Source of the DNA: Verrucomicrobiales bacterium
GTDB taxonomy: Bacteria > Verrucomicrobiota > Verrucomicrobiia > Limisphaerales > UBA1100
Reading direction: 5' to 3'
Assembly (NCBI GenBank): GCA_011523245.1
Contig: WTHG01000205.1
Location: forward strand, 1 to 6,395
DNA: 6,395 nucleotides
Part shown: in pieces, positions 1-6,102 of the stretch
Layout: every line of letters starts with the position of its first letter
Numbering within the stretch: position 1 is the stretch's first letter
Notes under the pieces: model-generated
Told to the model about the DNA's origin: nothing
Seen by the model: the letters and a program-made list of their open reading frames with translations, nothing else
The model's database searches: none
Made by a program: the position numbers and the translations under genes

Positions 1-1736
1 AACTGGCGCGCGCCGGACACAGCCTGGACGACGCACTATTGCCATTACTCAGTGATGCGAGCGGTGAAGTGCAAACGCAGGCGGCCAAGATGCTCGGCGA
101 AGCCCGATCCAAGGCCGCTGTGCCCGGCTTAATCAAGCTGCTGGGCAGCGACAACGCCCGCGCTCAGACGCAGGCGGCGATTGCGCTCAGTAAAATTGGC
201 GGCAACTACACAGACGCCGTGGTGGCCATGCTGCGGCGTAACAATGATACCGACCCGATTGTGCGCCATGGCGGCATCATGGCGTTACAGGCTTTGGGCA
301 AGGCCTTGCCGGTGGCGCAACTAAGCTGGGACAAATCGGCGGCCGTGCGGTTGGCAACTTTGATTGCGCTGCGTCGTGAGGGCAATCCGGCCGTGACCAC
401 GTTCTTGGCTGACGCACAACCGCACATCGTGCTGGAAGCCGCGCGCGCAATTGCCGATGAGCATATTGACGCCGCCATGCCAGCTTTAGCGAAACTGACA
501 ACGCAACCAGAGCTCGGCAAGTTTGTGATGCGGCGGGCGCTCAACGCCAATTATCGTCTCGGCCAAGCCGACGCTTTGGCGGCGGTAGCGACCGGCGATC
601 AACACGCAGATTTGGCGCGGGGCGAAGCCTTGAACCTGTTGGGCGCATGGGCCAAGCCGTCCGGACGCGATCGCATCAGCGGCCTCTGGCGGCCGGTGGC
701 GGATCGGGATAACAAGGGTGCCTCGGCGGCCTTACGGGACAAGATCGACGGTCTTCTCCGCAATGCTACCGGCCTAGTGCAGATGGAAGCCATCGGCGCG
801 GCCCGCCGGTTGCGTCTGGAAGAAGCCGGTCCGGCACTGTTGGCCATTGTAAAAAACAAACAGGGTGGCCGCGCTCGAACTGAGGCGTTGAAGGCACTGG
901 GCGAACTGGAGGCCGATCAATTGGCCGAAGCGGTGGGGATTGCCAGCGTCTCGCGGGACGGTCGGTTGCGGCAGGAAGCCACGCGACTAGCGCCCAAGGT
1001 CCAGCCGGCCGACGCTATGGGACGTTTAGAGAAAGTGTTGCAAACCGGCAGCATGGGTGAAAAGCAAAGCGCGATTTTGGCTATGGGCGACCTGAAGGAC
1101 GGTTCGGCGGACAAGGTGTTGGCCGGGCTGCTTGATGATCTATTGGCCAAGAAGGTGCCCGGCCCGTTGCAGCTGGAAGTGTTGGAGGCGGCGGCGAAGC
1201 GGAAGGACAAAACGGTGGCGGCAAAGCTGGCGAAGTTTGAGGCCAGCCGGCCGAGCCCGGCGGAGAATTTCTTCGCGCTGGAACCGTATTTGGAAACGTT
1301 GGAGGGCGGTGATGTGGCCAAGGGCAAGAAATCCTTTTTCGAGAACGTGGCCATCAGCTGTGCGCGTTGCCATCAGGTGGGCGATCAGGGAGGTGAAGTA
1401 GGACCGCGACTCGACGGCATTGGCGCGAAAGTGGATCGCAAGCATCTTCTGGAATCCATCGTGAACCCCGGCGCGCAAATCGCTGAGGGATTTGATTTCT
1501 TTCTCGTGACACTCAAGAACGGCAAGGCCGTGGCGGGCATCACACGCAAGGAGACCAAAACGGAACTCACCCTGATCTCACCGGAGGATGGGTTGGTGAC
1601 GATCAACAAGGCGGATATCAAGACGAAACAAAAGGGTCCGAGCGGTATGCCACCGGGATTGCAAGCGGTGATTTCCAAACGCGAATTGCGCGACGTGATC
1701 GAGTATCTGGCGAGCCTGAAACAGGCTCCGAAGTAG
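1..1736 (+). CDS. HEAT-repeat protein with C-terminal PVC-type haem-binding (CxxCH) domain, 5' partial
   Basis: The reading frame is open from the first complete codon (position 3) to the TAG at 1734-1736, giving 577 visible residues; the real start is upstream, and the TTG at 39 is only an internal codon. The N-terminal two thirds (to about 1290) are tandem alpha-helical HEAT-like repeats, for example AAVPGLIKLLGSDNARAQTQ. The last ~140 residues (from about 1305) match the haem-binding domain known as TIGR02603: GDVAKGKKSFF, then the c-haem motif CARCH (1359-1373), GEVGPRLDGIG, and a late GMPPG whose Met (1647-1649) is the likely sixth haem ligand. In this family such proteins are exported, and often carry an N-terminal beta-propeller dehydrogenase-like part, which would lie outside the window. 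The haem presumably transfers electrons in the periplasm; the substrate cannot be read from this sequence. The family is secure, the exact function unknown. Confidence 0.93.
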   Translation, partial: LARAGHSLDDALLPLLSDASGEVQTQAAKMLGEARSKAAVPGLIKLLGSDNARAQTQAAIALSKIGGNYTDAVVAMLRRNNDTDPIVRHGGIMALQALGKALPVAQLSWDKSAAVRLATLIALRREGNPAVTTFLADAQPHIVLEAARAIADEHIDAAMPALAKLTTQPELGKFVMRRALNANYRLGQADALAAVATGDQHADLARGEALNLLGAWAKPSGRDRISGLWRPVADRDNKGASAALRDKIDGLLRNATGLVQMEAIGAARRLRLEEAGPALLAIVKNKQGGRARTEALKALGELEADQLAEAVGIASVSRDGRLRQEATRLAPKVQPADAMGRLEKVLQTGSMGEKQSAILAMGDLKDGSADKVLAGLLDDLLAKKVPGPLQLEVLEAAAKRKDKTVAAKLAKFEASRPSPAENFFALEPYLETLEGGDVAKGKKSFFENVAISCARCHQVGDQGGEVGPRLDGIGAKVDRKHLLESIVNPGAQIAEGFDFFLVTLKNGKAVAGITRKETKTELTLISPEDGLVTINKADIKTKQKGPSGMPPGLQAVISKRELRDVIEYLASLKQAPK

Positions 1737-1740
1737 GCAC

Positions 1741-2280
1741 TTATTTCTCCGCCACGAGAATGACGCGGCGGTTTTCCGCGTCGATCATGAAAGCCTTGCC
1801 CAGAGGCGCCATCGGGAGCATAGGCAGAAACTGTTCGCCGACCAACTCGCTGACGCGTTCAGGCAACGTGCCCTTTTCCGCGAGCCACCGTTCGAGGGCT
1901 TCATTCAACACTTCGAGATTATCCCCGGGATCCGTGCTGATCAGTTTGCGGGCAATGAGCTCAGCCTCGGTTAATTCCGACTGACCGGGCTCCGGCACGC
2001 GGGGCGTGGCGGGTTGCGCCACTTCTTCGGGCTGTGCGGGTTGGGGCGGCTTCACTTCTGTGGGCGGCTCCACGTTCGGTTGAGAGGAAGTTCCTGCTTC
2101 CGGCGCCGTGACCGGCGGTTCGGTGATCGGCTTAAGGGTCTGTGGACTCGGTTCTGCCTCTTCCACATCAGACGGTTCAGGCTGTTCTGGTTGAGTTCTT
2201 AGGTCATGGGCAACGTCCTGCGTACCTTGACCGCAAGCGGCCAAGAGGGCGGCAACCATCACTGGACCCATTTTTTTCAT
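1741..2280 (-). CDS. Predicted Pro-rich lipoprotein of unknown function
   Basis: This is a 179-residue protein read from ATG at 2278-2280 (minus strand) to TAA at 1741-1743. It starts with a short signal sequence, MKKMGPVMVAALLAAC, ending in a plausible lipobox LAAC, so Cys16 would be lipidated. Residues ~30-100 form a low-complexity spacer rich in Pro, Glu and Gln, typical of an extended periplasmic linker. The C-terminal ~75 residues look folded: a helix around LEVLNEALERWLAEKGTLP, then FLPMLPMAPLGKAFMIDAEN and a final strand RRVILVAEK. That pattern (helix, GxxP, LPxxPxGxxxxID) resembles the small C-terminal regions of pseudopilin-like or hypothetical proteins common in Verrucomicrobia, but I cannot name a family. 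A second ATG (Met4) would shorten the n-region. The gene converges on the haem protein with 4 bp between stop codons, so their 3' ends must overlap in transcripts. No strong ribosome binding site is visible. Confidence 0.8.
   Translation of the reverse strand: MKKMGPVMVAALLAACGQGTQDVAHDLRTQPEQPEPSDVEEAEPSPQTLKPITEPPVTAPEAGTSSQPNVEPPTEVKPPQPAQPEEVAQPATPRVPEPGQSELTEAELIARKLISTDPGDNLEVLNEALERWLAEKGTLPERVSELVGEQFLPMLPMAPLGKAFMIDAENRRVILVAEK
1762..1782. other. Perfect 7-bp hairpin just past the haem-protein stop
   Basis: GACGCGG (1762-1768) and CCGCGTC (1776-1782) are exact inverted copies separated by a 7-nt loop. The hairpin begins 26 nt after the stop of the + strand haem-protein gene but lies inside the coding region of the convergent lipoprotein gene (its DAENRRV codons). 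No T-run follows on the + strand, so it is not a normal intrinsic terminator. It could still protect the 3' end of the + transcript, or be a chance result of codon choice. Confidence 0.3.
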
Positions 2281-2316
2281 CAGACAACAGACAGGCCGAA
2301 GCCAATTGCACTCTAC

Positions 2317-2325
2317 AGTATATCA
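2317..2325 (-). promoter_or_regulatory. Candidate extended -10 promoter for the lipoprotein gene
   Basis: Read on the minus strand this is TGATATACT, an extended -10 element (TGn followed by TATACT, one mismatch from TATAAT). Transcription would start near 2310, leaving a leader of about 30 nt before the ATG at 2280. There is no good -35 at 17 nt; a TTGACT lies too close (9 nt). The assignment rests on motif and position only, and promoter consensus in this phylum is assumed to be sigma-70-like. Confidence 0.33.
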
Positions 2326-2379
2326 GCTGAAAGTCAACGGACTGATTCCAGACCAATTCGGTTAGACGGCATTCTGAGA

Positions 2380-2385
2380 CATAAT
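2380..2385 (+). promoter_or_regulatory. Weak candidate -10 box upstream of the delta' gene
   Basis: CATAAT is one base from the sigma-70 -10 consensus and is followed by a short GC-rich stretch. The hexamer 17 nt upstream (TTCGGT, 2357-2362) is a poor -35. It would give a leader of roughly 95 nt before the GTG at 2485, containing the inverted repeat at 2392-2415. It is listed because this divergent region must hold a promoter for the + strand gene and no better candidate was seen. Confidence 0.2.
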
Positions 2386-2391
2386 ACGCCC

Positions 2392-2415
2392 CCGTGAAGG
2401 GCAATTTGTTCACGG
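2392..2415. repeat. 7-bp inverted repeat in the holB leader
   Basis: CCGTGAA (2392-2398) and TTCACGG (2409-2415) are exact inverted copies around a 10-nt spacer. It lies in the divergent lipoprotein/holB intergenic region, about 70 nt before the holB start. As RNA it would be a modest hairpin with no T-run after it; as DNA it could be a binding site for a dimeric regulator. Its TTGTTCACG string (2406-2414) recurs exactly at 4102-4110, inside the palindrome upstream of accB. Confidence 0.4.
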
Positions 2416-2484
2416 TTATTCCAACCTTTTTCACAATTCAGAACTCCGCTGGACGAGACGGTTTTTGCCTTTTAGGCTGTTGCC

Positions 2485-3543
2485 GTGCCGCTGACCGACT
2501 TTCATGCCCAACAGGATGTGGTCACCCTGCTCCAACGCAGTCTGGAGCGCGGGCGCTTGGGCCACGCCTATCTCTTTACCGGCCAGGACCTTGCCGAGCT
2601 GGAAGCCGTGGGCTTAACCCTCGCGCAGACACTGAACTGTGCGCAGCCTCCGCAGTCCGCGCCGGATGGGACGCCGATGGATTCCTGCGGCACCTGCGTG
2701 AGCTGCCAGAAGATCATGTCCGCCAGTCATCCGGATGTGATGATGGTGAAGCCGGAATCCAAACTGCGCCAGATCAAGATCGGCCAGATTGTGCGCCGGC
2801 CCAGCAGCCCGCCGCGGGTATTGCATGATCTGGTTAACAACAAGCCCGTGGAATGCGGCTACAAGGTGGCCCTGTTGGTCGCCGCTGATCGGCTCAATGA
2901 GGACGCCGCCAACTCCTTACTCAAGACGCTGGAGGAACCACCGGCGCGTACAGTGTTCGTGCTACTGTCCACCGAGCCAGGACGTTTGCTGGATACCATT
3001 CGCTCGCGATGTCTGTGCTTGAATTTTGCCGGCGACGGCCAGCGCGCCTTTGGTGAGGATGAACTGGCGTGGCTGCGCGAATTCGCCGCCATGGCCGCTA
3101 AGGGAGATAAGGATTTGTTTGGCCGGTACCGTCTGCTCGATACCCTGATGGTCCGCCTCAAGGCACTCGAAGCCTCCATTGATGAGGAAGTGGAGGCGGC
3201 CTCTCCATTGAGTCAGCACGAAGAGATTCCGCCTGAGTTGCGTGATCAATGGGAAGAGGAAAGCAAGGCGGCCGTCATGGCCGAGTACCGCCACCGACGG
3301 GCCGGGTTCCTGACCGCCCTGCAGGGGTGGCTGCGGGATGTATGGCTGCACGCGCGCGGGCTGGGCGCGGAGCGGGCGCGCTTTCCGGACTTGGCCGATA
3401 GCGCCGCCTCGGTGGCCGGCCGGATCACGGCGCGCGAAGCCGAAGCTAATCTCCGGTTGCTGGAACAAACCCAGCGGACACTGCACACCAACGTTGGCGA
3501 ATTATTGGTGCTGGAGATGGGCTTGTTGAAATTGAAGTTGTGA
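2485..3543 (+). CDS. holB: DNA polymerase III subunit delta' (clamp-loader subunit)
   Basis: This 352-residue protein is the delta' subunit of the clamp loader, which with delta and tau/gamma opens and places the sliding clamp on primed DNA. Visible family marks are GHAYLFTG (26-33), four zinc-ligand cysteines (C52, then CGTCVSC at 68-74), the [12 protein letters not shown] block (143-154) and the SRC motif (174-176) that in clamp loaders contacts the neighbouring ATP site. The P-loop position (33-43, [11 protein letters not shown]) has lost GKT, as expected for delta', which does not bind ATP productively. Residues ~190-352 would be the collar domain and are divergent. Compared with my memory of E. 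coli HolB there are about eight extra residues (VRRPSSPP, 103-110). The GTG start is chosen because an in-frame TAG lies 12 nt upstream (2473-2475) and the protein begins just before the conserved region; only a weak AGG precedes it. aroQ starts 31 nt downstream. Confidence 0.92.
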   Translation: MPLTDFHAQQDVVTLLQRSLERGRLGHAYLFTGQDLAELEAVGLTLAQTLNCAQPPQSAPDGTPMDSCGTCVSCQKIMSASHPDVMMVKPESKLRQIKIGQIVRRPSSPPRVLHDLVNNKPVECGYKVALLVAADRLNEDAANSLLKTLEEPPARTVFVLLSTEPGRLLDTIRSRCLCLNFAGDGQRAFGEDELAWLREFAAMAAKGDKDLFGRYRLLDTLMVRLKALEASIDEEVEAASPLSQHEEIPPELRDQWEEESKAAVMAEYRHRRAGFLTALQGWLRDVWLHARGLGAERARFPDLADSAASVAGRITAREAEANLRLLEQTQRTLHTNVGELLVLEMGLLKLKL

Positions 3544-3574
3544 GGCGCCCGCCCACCCGTTAGCTTTGTGCCCG

Positions 3575-4000
3575 ATGAAGATTCTCTTCCTCAACGGCCC
3601 CAACCTCAACCTGCTGGGGCAACGGCAGCCAGAGATTTATGGCACCACCACGTTGACCGATATCGAAAGCTCTGTGCGCGAACAGGCCGAAGGCCGTGCG
3701 GACATTGAGTTTCGCCAAAGCAACGATGAAGGTAAGTTGGTGACGTGGATTCAGGATGCCGTAGGGCAGGCCGATGTAGTGGTGATTAATGCCGCCGGCT
3801 ACACGCACACCAGTGTGGCCTTGCGCGATGCCATCGCGGCCTCCGAGGTGCCGGTCGTGGAAATTCACCTCTCCAACATCCACGCCCGCGAGGAATTTCG
3901 CCATAACTCGCTGATCGCCCCGGTGTGTCAGGGGCAAATTTGTGGGTTCGGCCCCACTTCCTATATATTGGGATTAGAGGCTGCATTATCGATAAAGTAA
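3575..4000 (+). CDS. aroQ: 3-dehydroquinate dehydratase, type II
   Basis: This 141-residue enzyme converts 3-dehydroquinate to 3-dehydroshikimate, the third step of the shikimate pathway; type II enzymes are small cytoplasmic dodecamers. Nearly all known active-site residues can be matched with the M. tuberculosis enzyme: NGPNLNLLG (N10), RQPEIYG (R17 and catalytic Y22), [14 protein letters not shown] (N72, H78), [17 protein letters not shown] (H98, S100, R105, R109). Length is normal for the family (about 140-150). The usual SNHEG reads SNDEG here, a position known to vary. The ATG at 3575 is preferred over the in-frame TTG at 3566 because the conserved N-terminal strand begins directly with [10 protein letters not shown]. 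No clear Shine-Dalgarno sequence precedes it. It lies 31 nt after holB and may share its transcript; a 195-bp gap separates it from accB. Confidence 0.96.
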   Translation: MKILFLNGPNLNLLGQRQPEIYGTTTLTDIESSVREQAEGRADIEFRQSNDEGKLVTWIQDAVGQADVVVINAAGYTHTSVALRDAIAASEVPVVEIHLSNIHAREEFRHNSLIAPVCQGQICGFGPTSYILGLEAALSIK

Positions 4001-4102
4001 TCGTTTTTGTCGGGTTTAATCGATTGTTTGGGTCTTAAAACTTAGATCGAGTGGATAATCCTCGCTTGACGATTTCGATGATTTGCCCATCTTTGCCCGA
4101 GT

Positions 4103-4116
4103 TGTTCACGTGAACA
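4103..4116. promoter_or_regulatory. Perfect 14-bp palindrome, candidate operator for accBC
   Basis: TGTTCACGTGAACA is identical to its own reverse complement. It lies about 80 nt before the accB ATG. If the TTGACG/ATCTTT pair is the real promoter the palindrome covers about +3 to +16, a classic repressor position; from the GATAAT candidate it would be near +40. Two 6-bp half-sites of this kind (GTTCAC/GTGAAC) suit a dimeric helix-turn-helix regulator. No regulator gene is in the window, so the role is inferred. Confidence 0.4.
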
Positions 4117-4143
4117 CCGCCTGTCTCAACCAAAACAATTGCG

Positions 4144-4183
4144 GTTGCCATCGCCGGTCGATGCCGGCAACGGCGTGCCGTTG
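4144..4183 (+). promoter_or_regulatory. Overlapping, mutually exclusive hairpins in the accB leader
   Basis: Hairpin A pairs GTTGCC (4144-4149) with GGCAAC (4166-4171), with ATCG/CGAT (4150-4153/4159-4162) stacked inside and a 3-nt bulge. Hairpin B pairs CAACGG (4168-4173) with CCGTTG (4178-4183) around a CGTG tetraloop. They share 4168-4171, so only one can form at a time. Hairpin B ends 12 nt before the accB ATG, where it could affect ribosome access. No U-run follows, so this is not a textbook terminator/antiterminator, and it may be chance in GC-rich sequence. Confidence 0.3.
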
Positions 4184-4195
4184 ACCCCACTTTCC

Positions 4196-4702
4196 ATGGA
4201 CCTCAAAGACATTAAAGTCATTGTCGACCTTATGAAGAAGAACGCCGTCTCGGAATTCGAGATGGAAGAAGGCGACTTCAAAATCAAACTCAAGCGCGAT
4301 TCGAGCAAACCCCGCAAGGGTGAGACCGTGGTCGTACAGGAAGCTGCACCAGTGATTCTGCCGCCGGCAGCAGTGGCTCCCGCGGCTCCCGCGGCTCCTG
4401 CGGCTCCTGCGGCTCCTGCGGCTCCTGCGGCTCCTGCGGCTCCTGCGGCTCCCGCGCCGGAAGGACCCGAAGTGAAGTCGCCAATGATTGGCACGTTTTA
4501 CCGGAAGCCGTCTCCGGATGCAGAGGTCTATTGTGAGGTAGGCACGGTGGTGCAACCGGACACTGTGGTCTGCATCATTGAGGCCATGAAGGTGATGAAC
4601 GAAATTAAAGCCGAAGTGAAGGGCACCATCGCCGAGGTGCTGGTCGAGGATGGCAAGCCGGTCGAGTATGGCCAGGCGCTTTTCCGGATCGAGCCGAATT
4701 AA
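4196..4702 (+). CDS. accB: Biotin carboxyl carrier protein of acetyl-CoA carboxylase
   Basis: This 168-residue protein carries the covalently bound biotin that moves CO2 between biotin carboxylase (AccC) and the carboxyltransferase. Residues 1-35 ([31 protein letters not shown]) are the typical N-terminal segment. A Pro/Ala linker follows, including eight AAP triplets at residues 63-86. From ~92 comes the biotinyl domain: [20 protein letters not shown], in which SPDAEVYC corresponds to the 'thumb' of acetyl-CoA carboxylase BCCPs, then EAMKVMN with the biotin-accepting Lys132 (codon 4589-4591). The ATG at 4196 is chosen over in-frame TTG 4139 and GTG 4175 because the conserved sequence starts exactly there; the upstream codons look unlike protein and fall on hairpins. 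No Shine-Dalgarno sequence is evident. accC follows after 20 nt, the standard accBC arrangement. Confidence 0.97.
   Translation: MDLKDIKVIVDLMKKNAVSEFEMEEGDFKIKLKRDSSKPRKGETVVVQEAAPVILPPAAVAPAAPAAPAAPAAPAAPAAPAAPAAPAPEGPEVKSPMIGTFYRKPSPDAEVYCEVGTVVQPDTVVCIIEAMKVMNEIKAEVKGTIAEVLVEDGKPVEYGQALFRIEPN
4382..4453 (+). repeat. Eight tandem 9-bp repeats encoding (Ala-Ala-Pro)8 in the AccB linker
   Basis: Eight consecutive copies of GCGGCTCCY occur in frame. The six inner copies (4391-4444) are identical (GCGGCTCCT); the first and last end in C, and a related GTGGCTCCC (4373-4381) precedes the array. The encoded Ala/Pro linker lets the biotinyl domain swing between active sites. Identity at the third codon position suggests recent expansion by replication slippage; copy changes would keep the frame. 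Confidence 0.95.
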
Positions 4703-4722
4703 CCGCAGCCGCCCCCAGTTTC

Positions 4723-6099
4723 ATGTTCGAAAAGATTCTTGTAGCTAATCGTGGGGAGATTGCCGTGCGTATCATGCGCGCCTGCCGCGAGCTGGATATT
4801 CGCACCGTCGCAGTCTATTCTGAGGCCGACGCCAACTCCATGCATGTCCAGATGGCTGATGAGGCGATCTGTATTGGGCCCAGTCCCAGCAATGAAAGTT
4901 ATCTCAAGCGCGACCGCATCATTGGCGCAGCGGAGATTGCCGACGTTGATGCCATCCATCCCGGGTACGGTTTCCTTTCCGAGGACGCTCGCTTTGCTGA
5001 GGTGTGCGAGAGCTGCAACATCACGTTCATCGGCCCGGGTGCGACGGTGATGAATACTTTTGGCGACAAACAGACCAGCCGCGAGCTGGCTACGAGGGCC
5101 AATGTGGCCGTGCCGCCCGGATCCGATGGGATGGTGGAAGATGAGGATACGGCTCGCGCCGTGGCTAAGGAGATCGGCTACCCCGTGATGATCAAGGCGG
5201 TGGCCGGTGGTGGCGGGCGCGGCATGCGCGTAGCGCATAATGATGTGTCCCTGCTTAAGGGCTTTCACACTGCGCGCACGGAAGCCGAAAAGGCCTTCGG
5301 CAACAGCGGGGTGTACATTGAGAAATTCATCGAGAACCCGCGCCATATTGAGTACCAGATTTTGGGGGATACCAAGGGCAACATCATTCACCTTGGTGAA
5401 CGCGATTGCTCTATCCAGCGGCGGAACCAGAAACTCATCGAAGAAACGCCTTCGCCGTTGATGGCCGAACTGCCTGATTTACGTCAGGAAATGGGCGAGG
5501 CTGCGCTGCGGATCGCGCATGAATCTGGCTACGTGAATGCCGGCACCGTGGAGTTTGTGGCCGATGACAAAGGCAATTATTATTTCCTCGAGGTTAACAA
5601 GCGCATTCAAGTGGAGCACCCGATCACCGAAGAGGTCACCGGTGTTGATCTAGTGAAGGCGCAGATTGCCGTGGCCATGGGCGAGACGCTGCGAATTTCA
5701 CAAGAGGAAGTCTCCTTCACCGGTCACGCCATCGAGTGCCGAATTAATGCGGAGAATCCCTATGCAGATTTTGCGCCGTCTCCCGGCCGTGTTGAAATGT
5801 ATTACGCGCCCGGTGGCAAAGGTGTACGACTGGACAGCCACGTGTACGCCGGTTACACCGTGCCGCCGCATTATGATTCCATGGTGGCCAAACTGATCAC
5901 CGTGGGCAAAGACCGCCGCGAAGCCATCGCCCGCATGAGCCGCGCGCTCAGCGAATACATGATCACCGGAATCAAGACTACCATTCCCTTCGAGCTGGCG
6001 ATCATGCGAGACCCCAATTTCCGGCGCGGCGTTTACGCCACCAACTTCATCGAGAACATGCTCGCTAATCGGCGCGAGTTGATTGAGCGGGACGCATAA
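4723..6099 (+). CDS. accC: Biotin carboxylase subunit of acetyl-CoA carboxylase
   Basis: This 458-residue ATP-grasp enzyme carboxylates biotin on AccB using ATP and bicarbonate, the first half-reaction of malonyl-CoA synthesis. The biotin carboxylase N-domain is plain ([20 protein letters not shown], then [12 protein letters not shown] at 76-87). The ATP-grasp part shows GDK (114-116), [13 protein letters not shown] (157-169) with ATP-binding Lys158, EKFIENPRH (200-208), ERDCSIQRR (226-234), the metal-binding Glu277 and Glu290, and RIQVEH (294-299) with catalytic Arg294 and Glu298. The C-domain includes [11 protein letters not shown] (334-344) with Arg340, matching E. coli R338. Length is normal for the family. 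Two positions differ from the E. coli pattern: Asn235 where E. coli has His236 (QRRHQK), and Lys293 in EVNKR where Thr is usual (EMNTR). The start follows accB by 20 nt; thiE begins 3 nt after the stop, so the three are probably co-transcribed. Confidence 0.97.
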   Translation: MFEKILVANRGEIAVRIMRACRELDIRTVAVYSEADANSMHVQMADEAICIGPSPSNESYLKRDRIIGAAEIADVDAIHPGYGFLSEDARFAEVCESCNITFIGPGATVMNTFGDKQTSRELATRANVAVPPGSDGMVEDEDTARAVAKEIGYPVMIKAVAGGGGRGMRVAHNDVSLLKGFHTARTEAEKAFGNSGVYIEKFIENPRHIEYQILGDTKGNIIHLGERDCSIQRRNQKLIEETPSPLMAELPDLRQEMGEAALRIAHESGYVNAGTVEFVADDKGNYYFLEVNKRIQVEHPITEEVTGVDLVKAQIAVAMGETLRISQEEVSFTGHAIECRINAENPYADFAPSPGRVEMYYAPGGKGVRLDSHVYAGYTVPPHYDSMVAKLITVGKDRREAIARMSRALSEYMITGIKTTIPFELAIMRDPNFRRGVYATNFIENMLANRRELIERDA

Positions 6100-6102
6100 C
6101 CC

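Larger units (their letters stand above)
4001..4195 (+). promoter_or_regulatory. aroQ-accB intergenic region, probable accBC promoter and leader
   Basis: This 195-bp stretch has no convincing gene and its first half is clearly AT-richer than its surroundings. It holds two weak sigma-70-like candidates: GATAAT at 4054-4059 without a good -35 at standard spacing, and TTGACG at 4066-4071 followed 17 nt later by a poor -10 (ATCTTT, 4089-4094). A 14-bp palindrome (4103-4116) and overlapping hairpins (4144-4183) follow. In E. coli accBC transcription is known to be controlled by AccB level; whether that applies here is unknown. Confidence 0.4.

Noticed and set aside
2467..2477. Small hairpin GCCT-TTT-AGGC next to the holB start
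   Set aside because: A 4-bp stem with a 3-nt loop is expected often by chance, although it overlaps the only AGG near the GTG start.
2485..2640. Loss of the ATP-binding P-loop in delta' as a sign of a decayed gene
   Set aside because: Delta' subunits such as E. coli HolB normally lack a working P-loop; zinc cysteines and SRC motif are intact.
2394..2828. A 144-codon open frame on the + strand overlapping the start of holB
   Set aside because: It shares most of its length with holB in another frame, has a Cys/Arg/Pro-rich unlikely composition, and holB is clearly the real gene.
3990..4008. Short hairpin plus T5 at the aroQ stop (CGAT/ATCG then TTTTT), as a terminator
   Set aside because: The stem has only 4 bp and is AT-rich, too weak for a credible intrinsic terminator.
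4139..4195. Earlier accB starts (TTG 4139, GTG 4175) adding up to 19 residues
   Set aside because: The added residues do not resemble known AccB N-termini, while [16 protein letters not shown] from ATG 4196 is a canonical beginning.
4106..4555. A minus-strand open frame with many Arg-Arg-Ser repeats
   Set aside because: It is the antisense reading of the accB (AAP)8 repeat; the repetitive peptide follows from the 9-bp DNA repeat.
4699..5391. A 230-codon minus-strand open frame opposite accC
   Set aside because: Long antisense frames are common in GC-rich genes; it has no recognisable motifs and lies entirely under a well-conserved enzyme.
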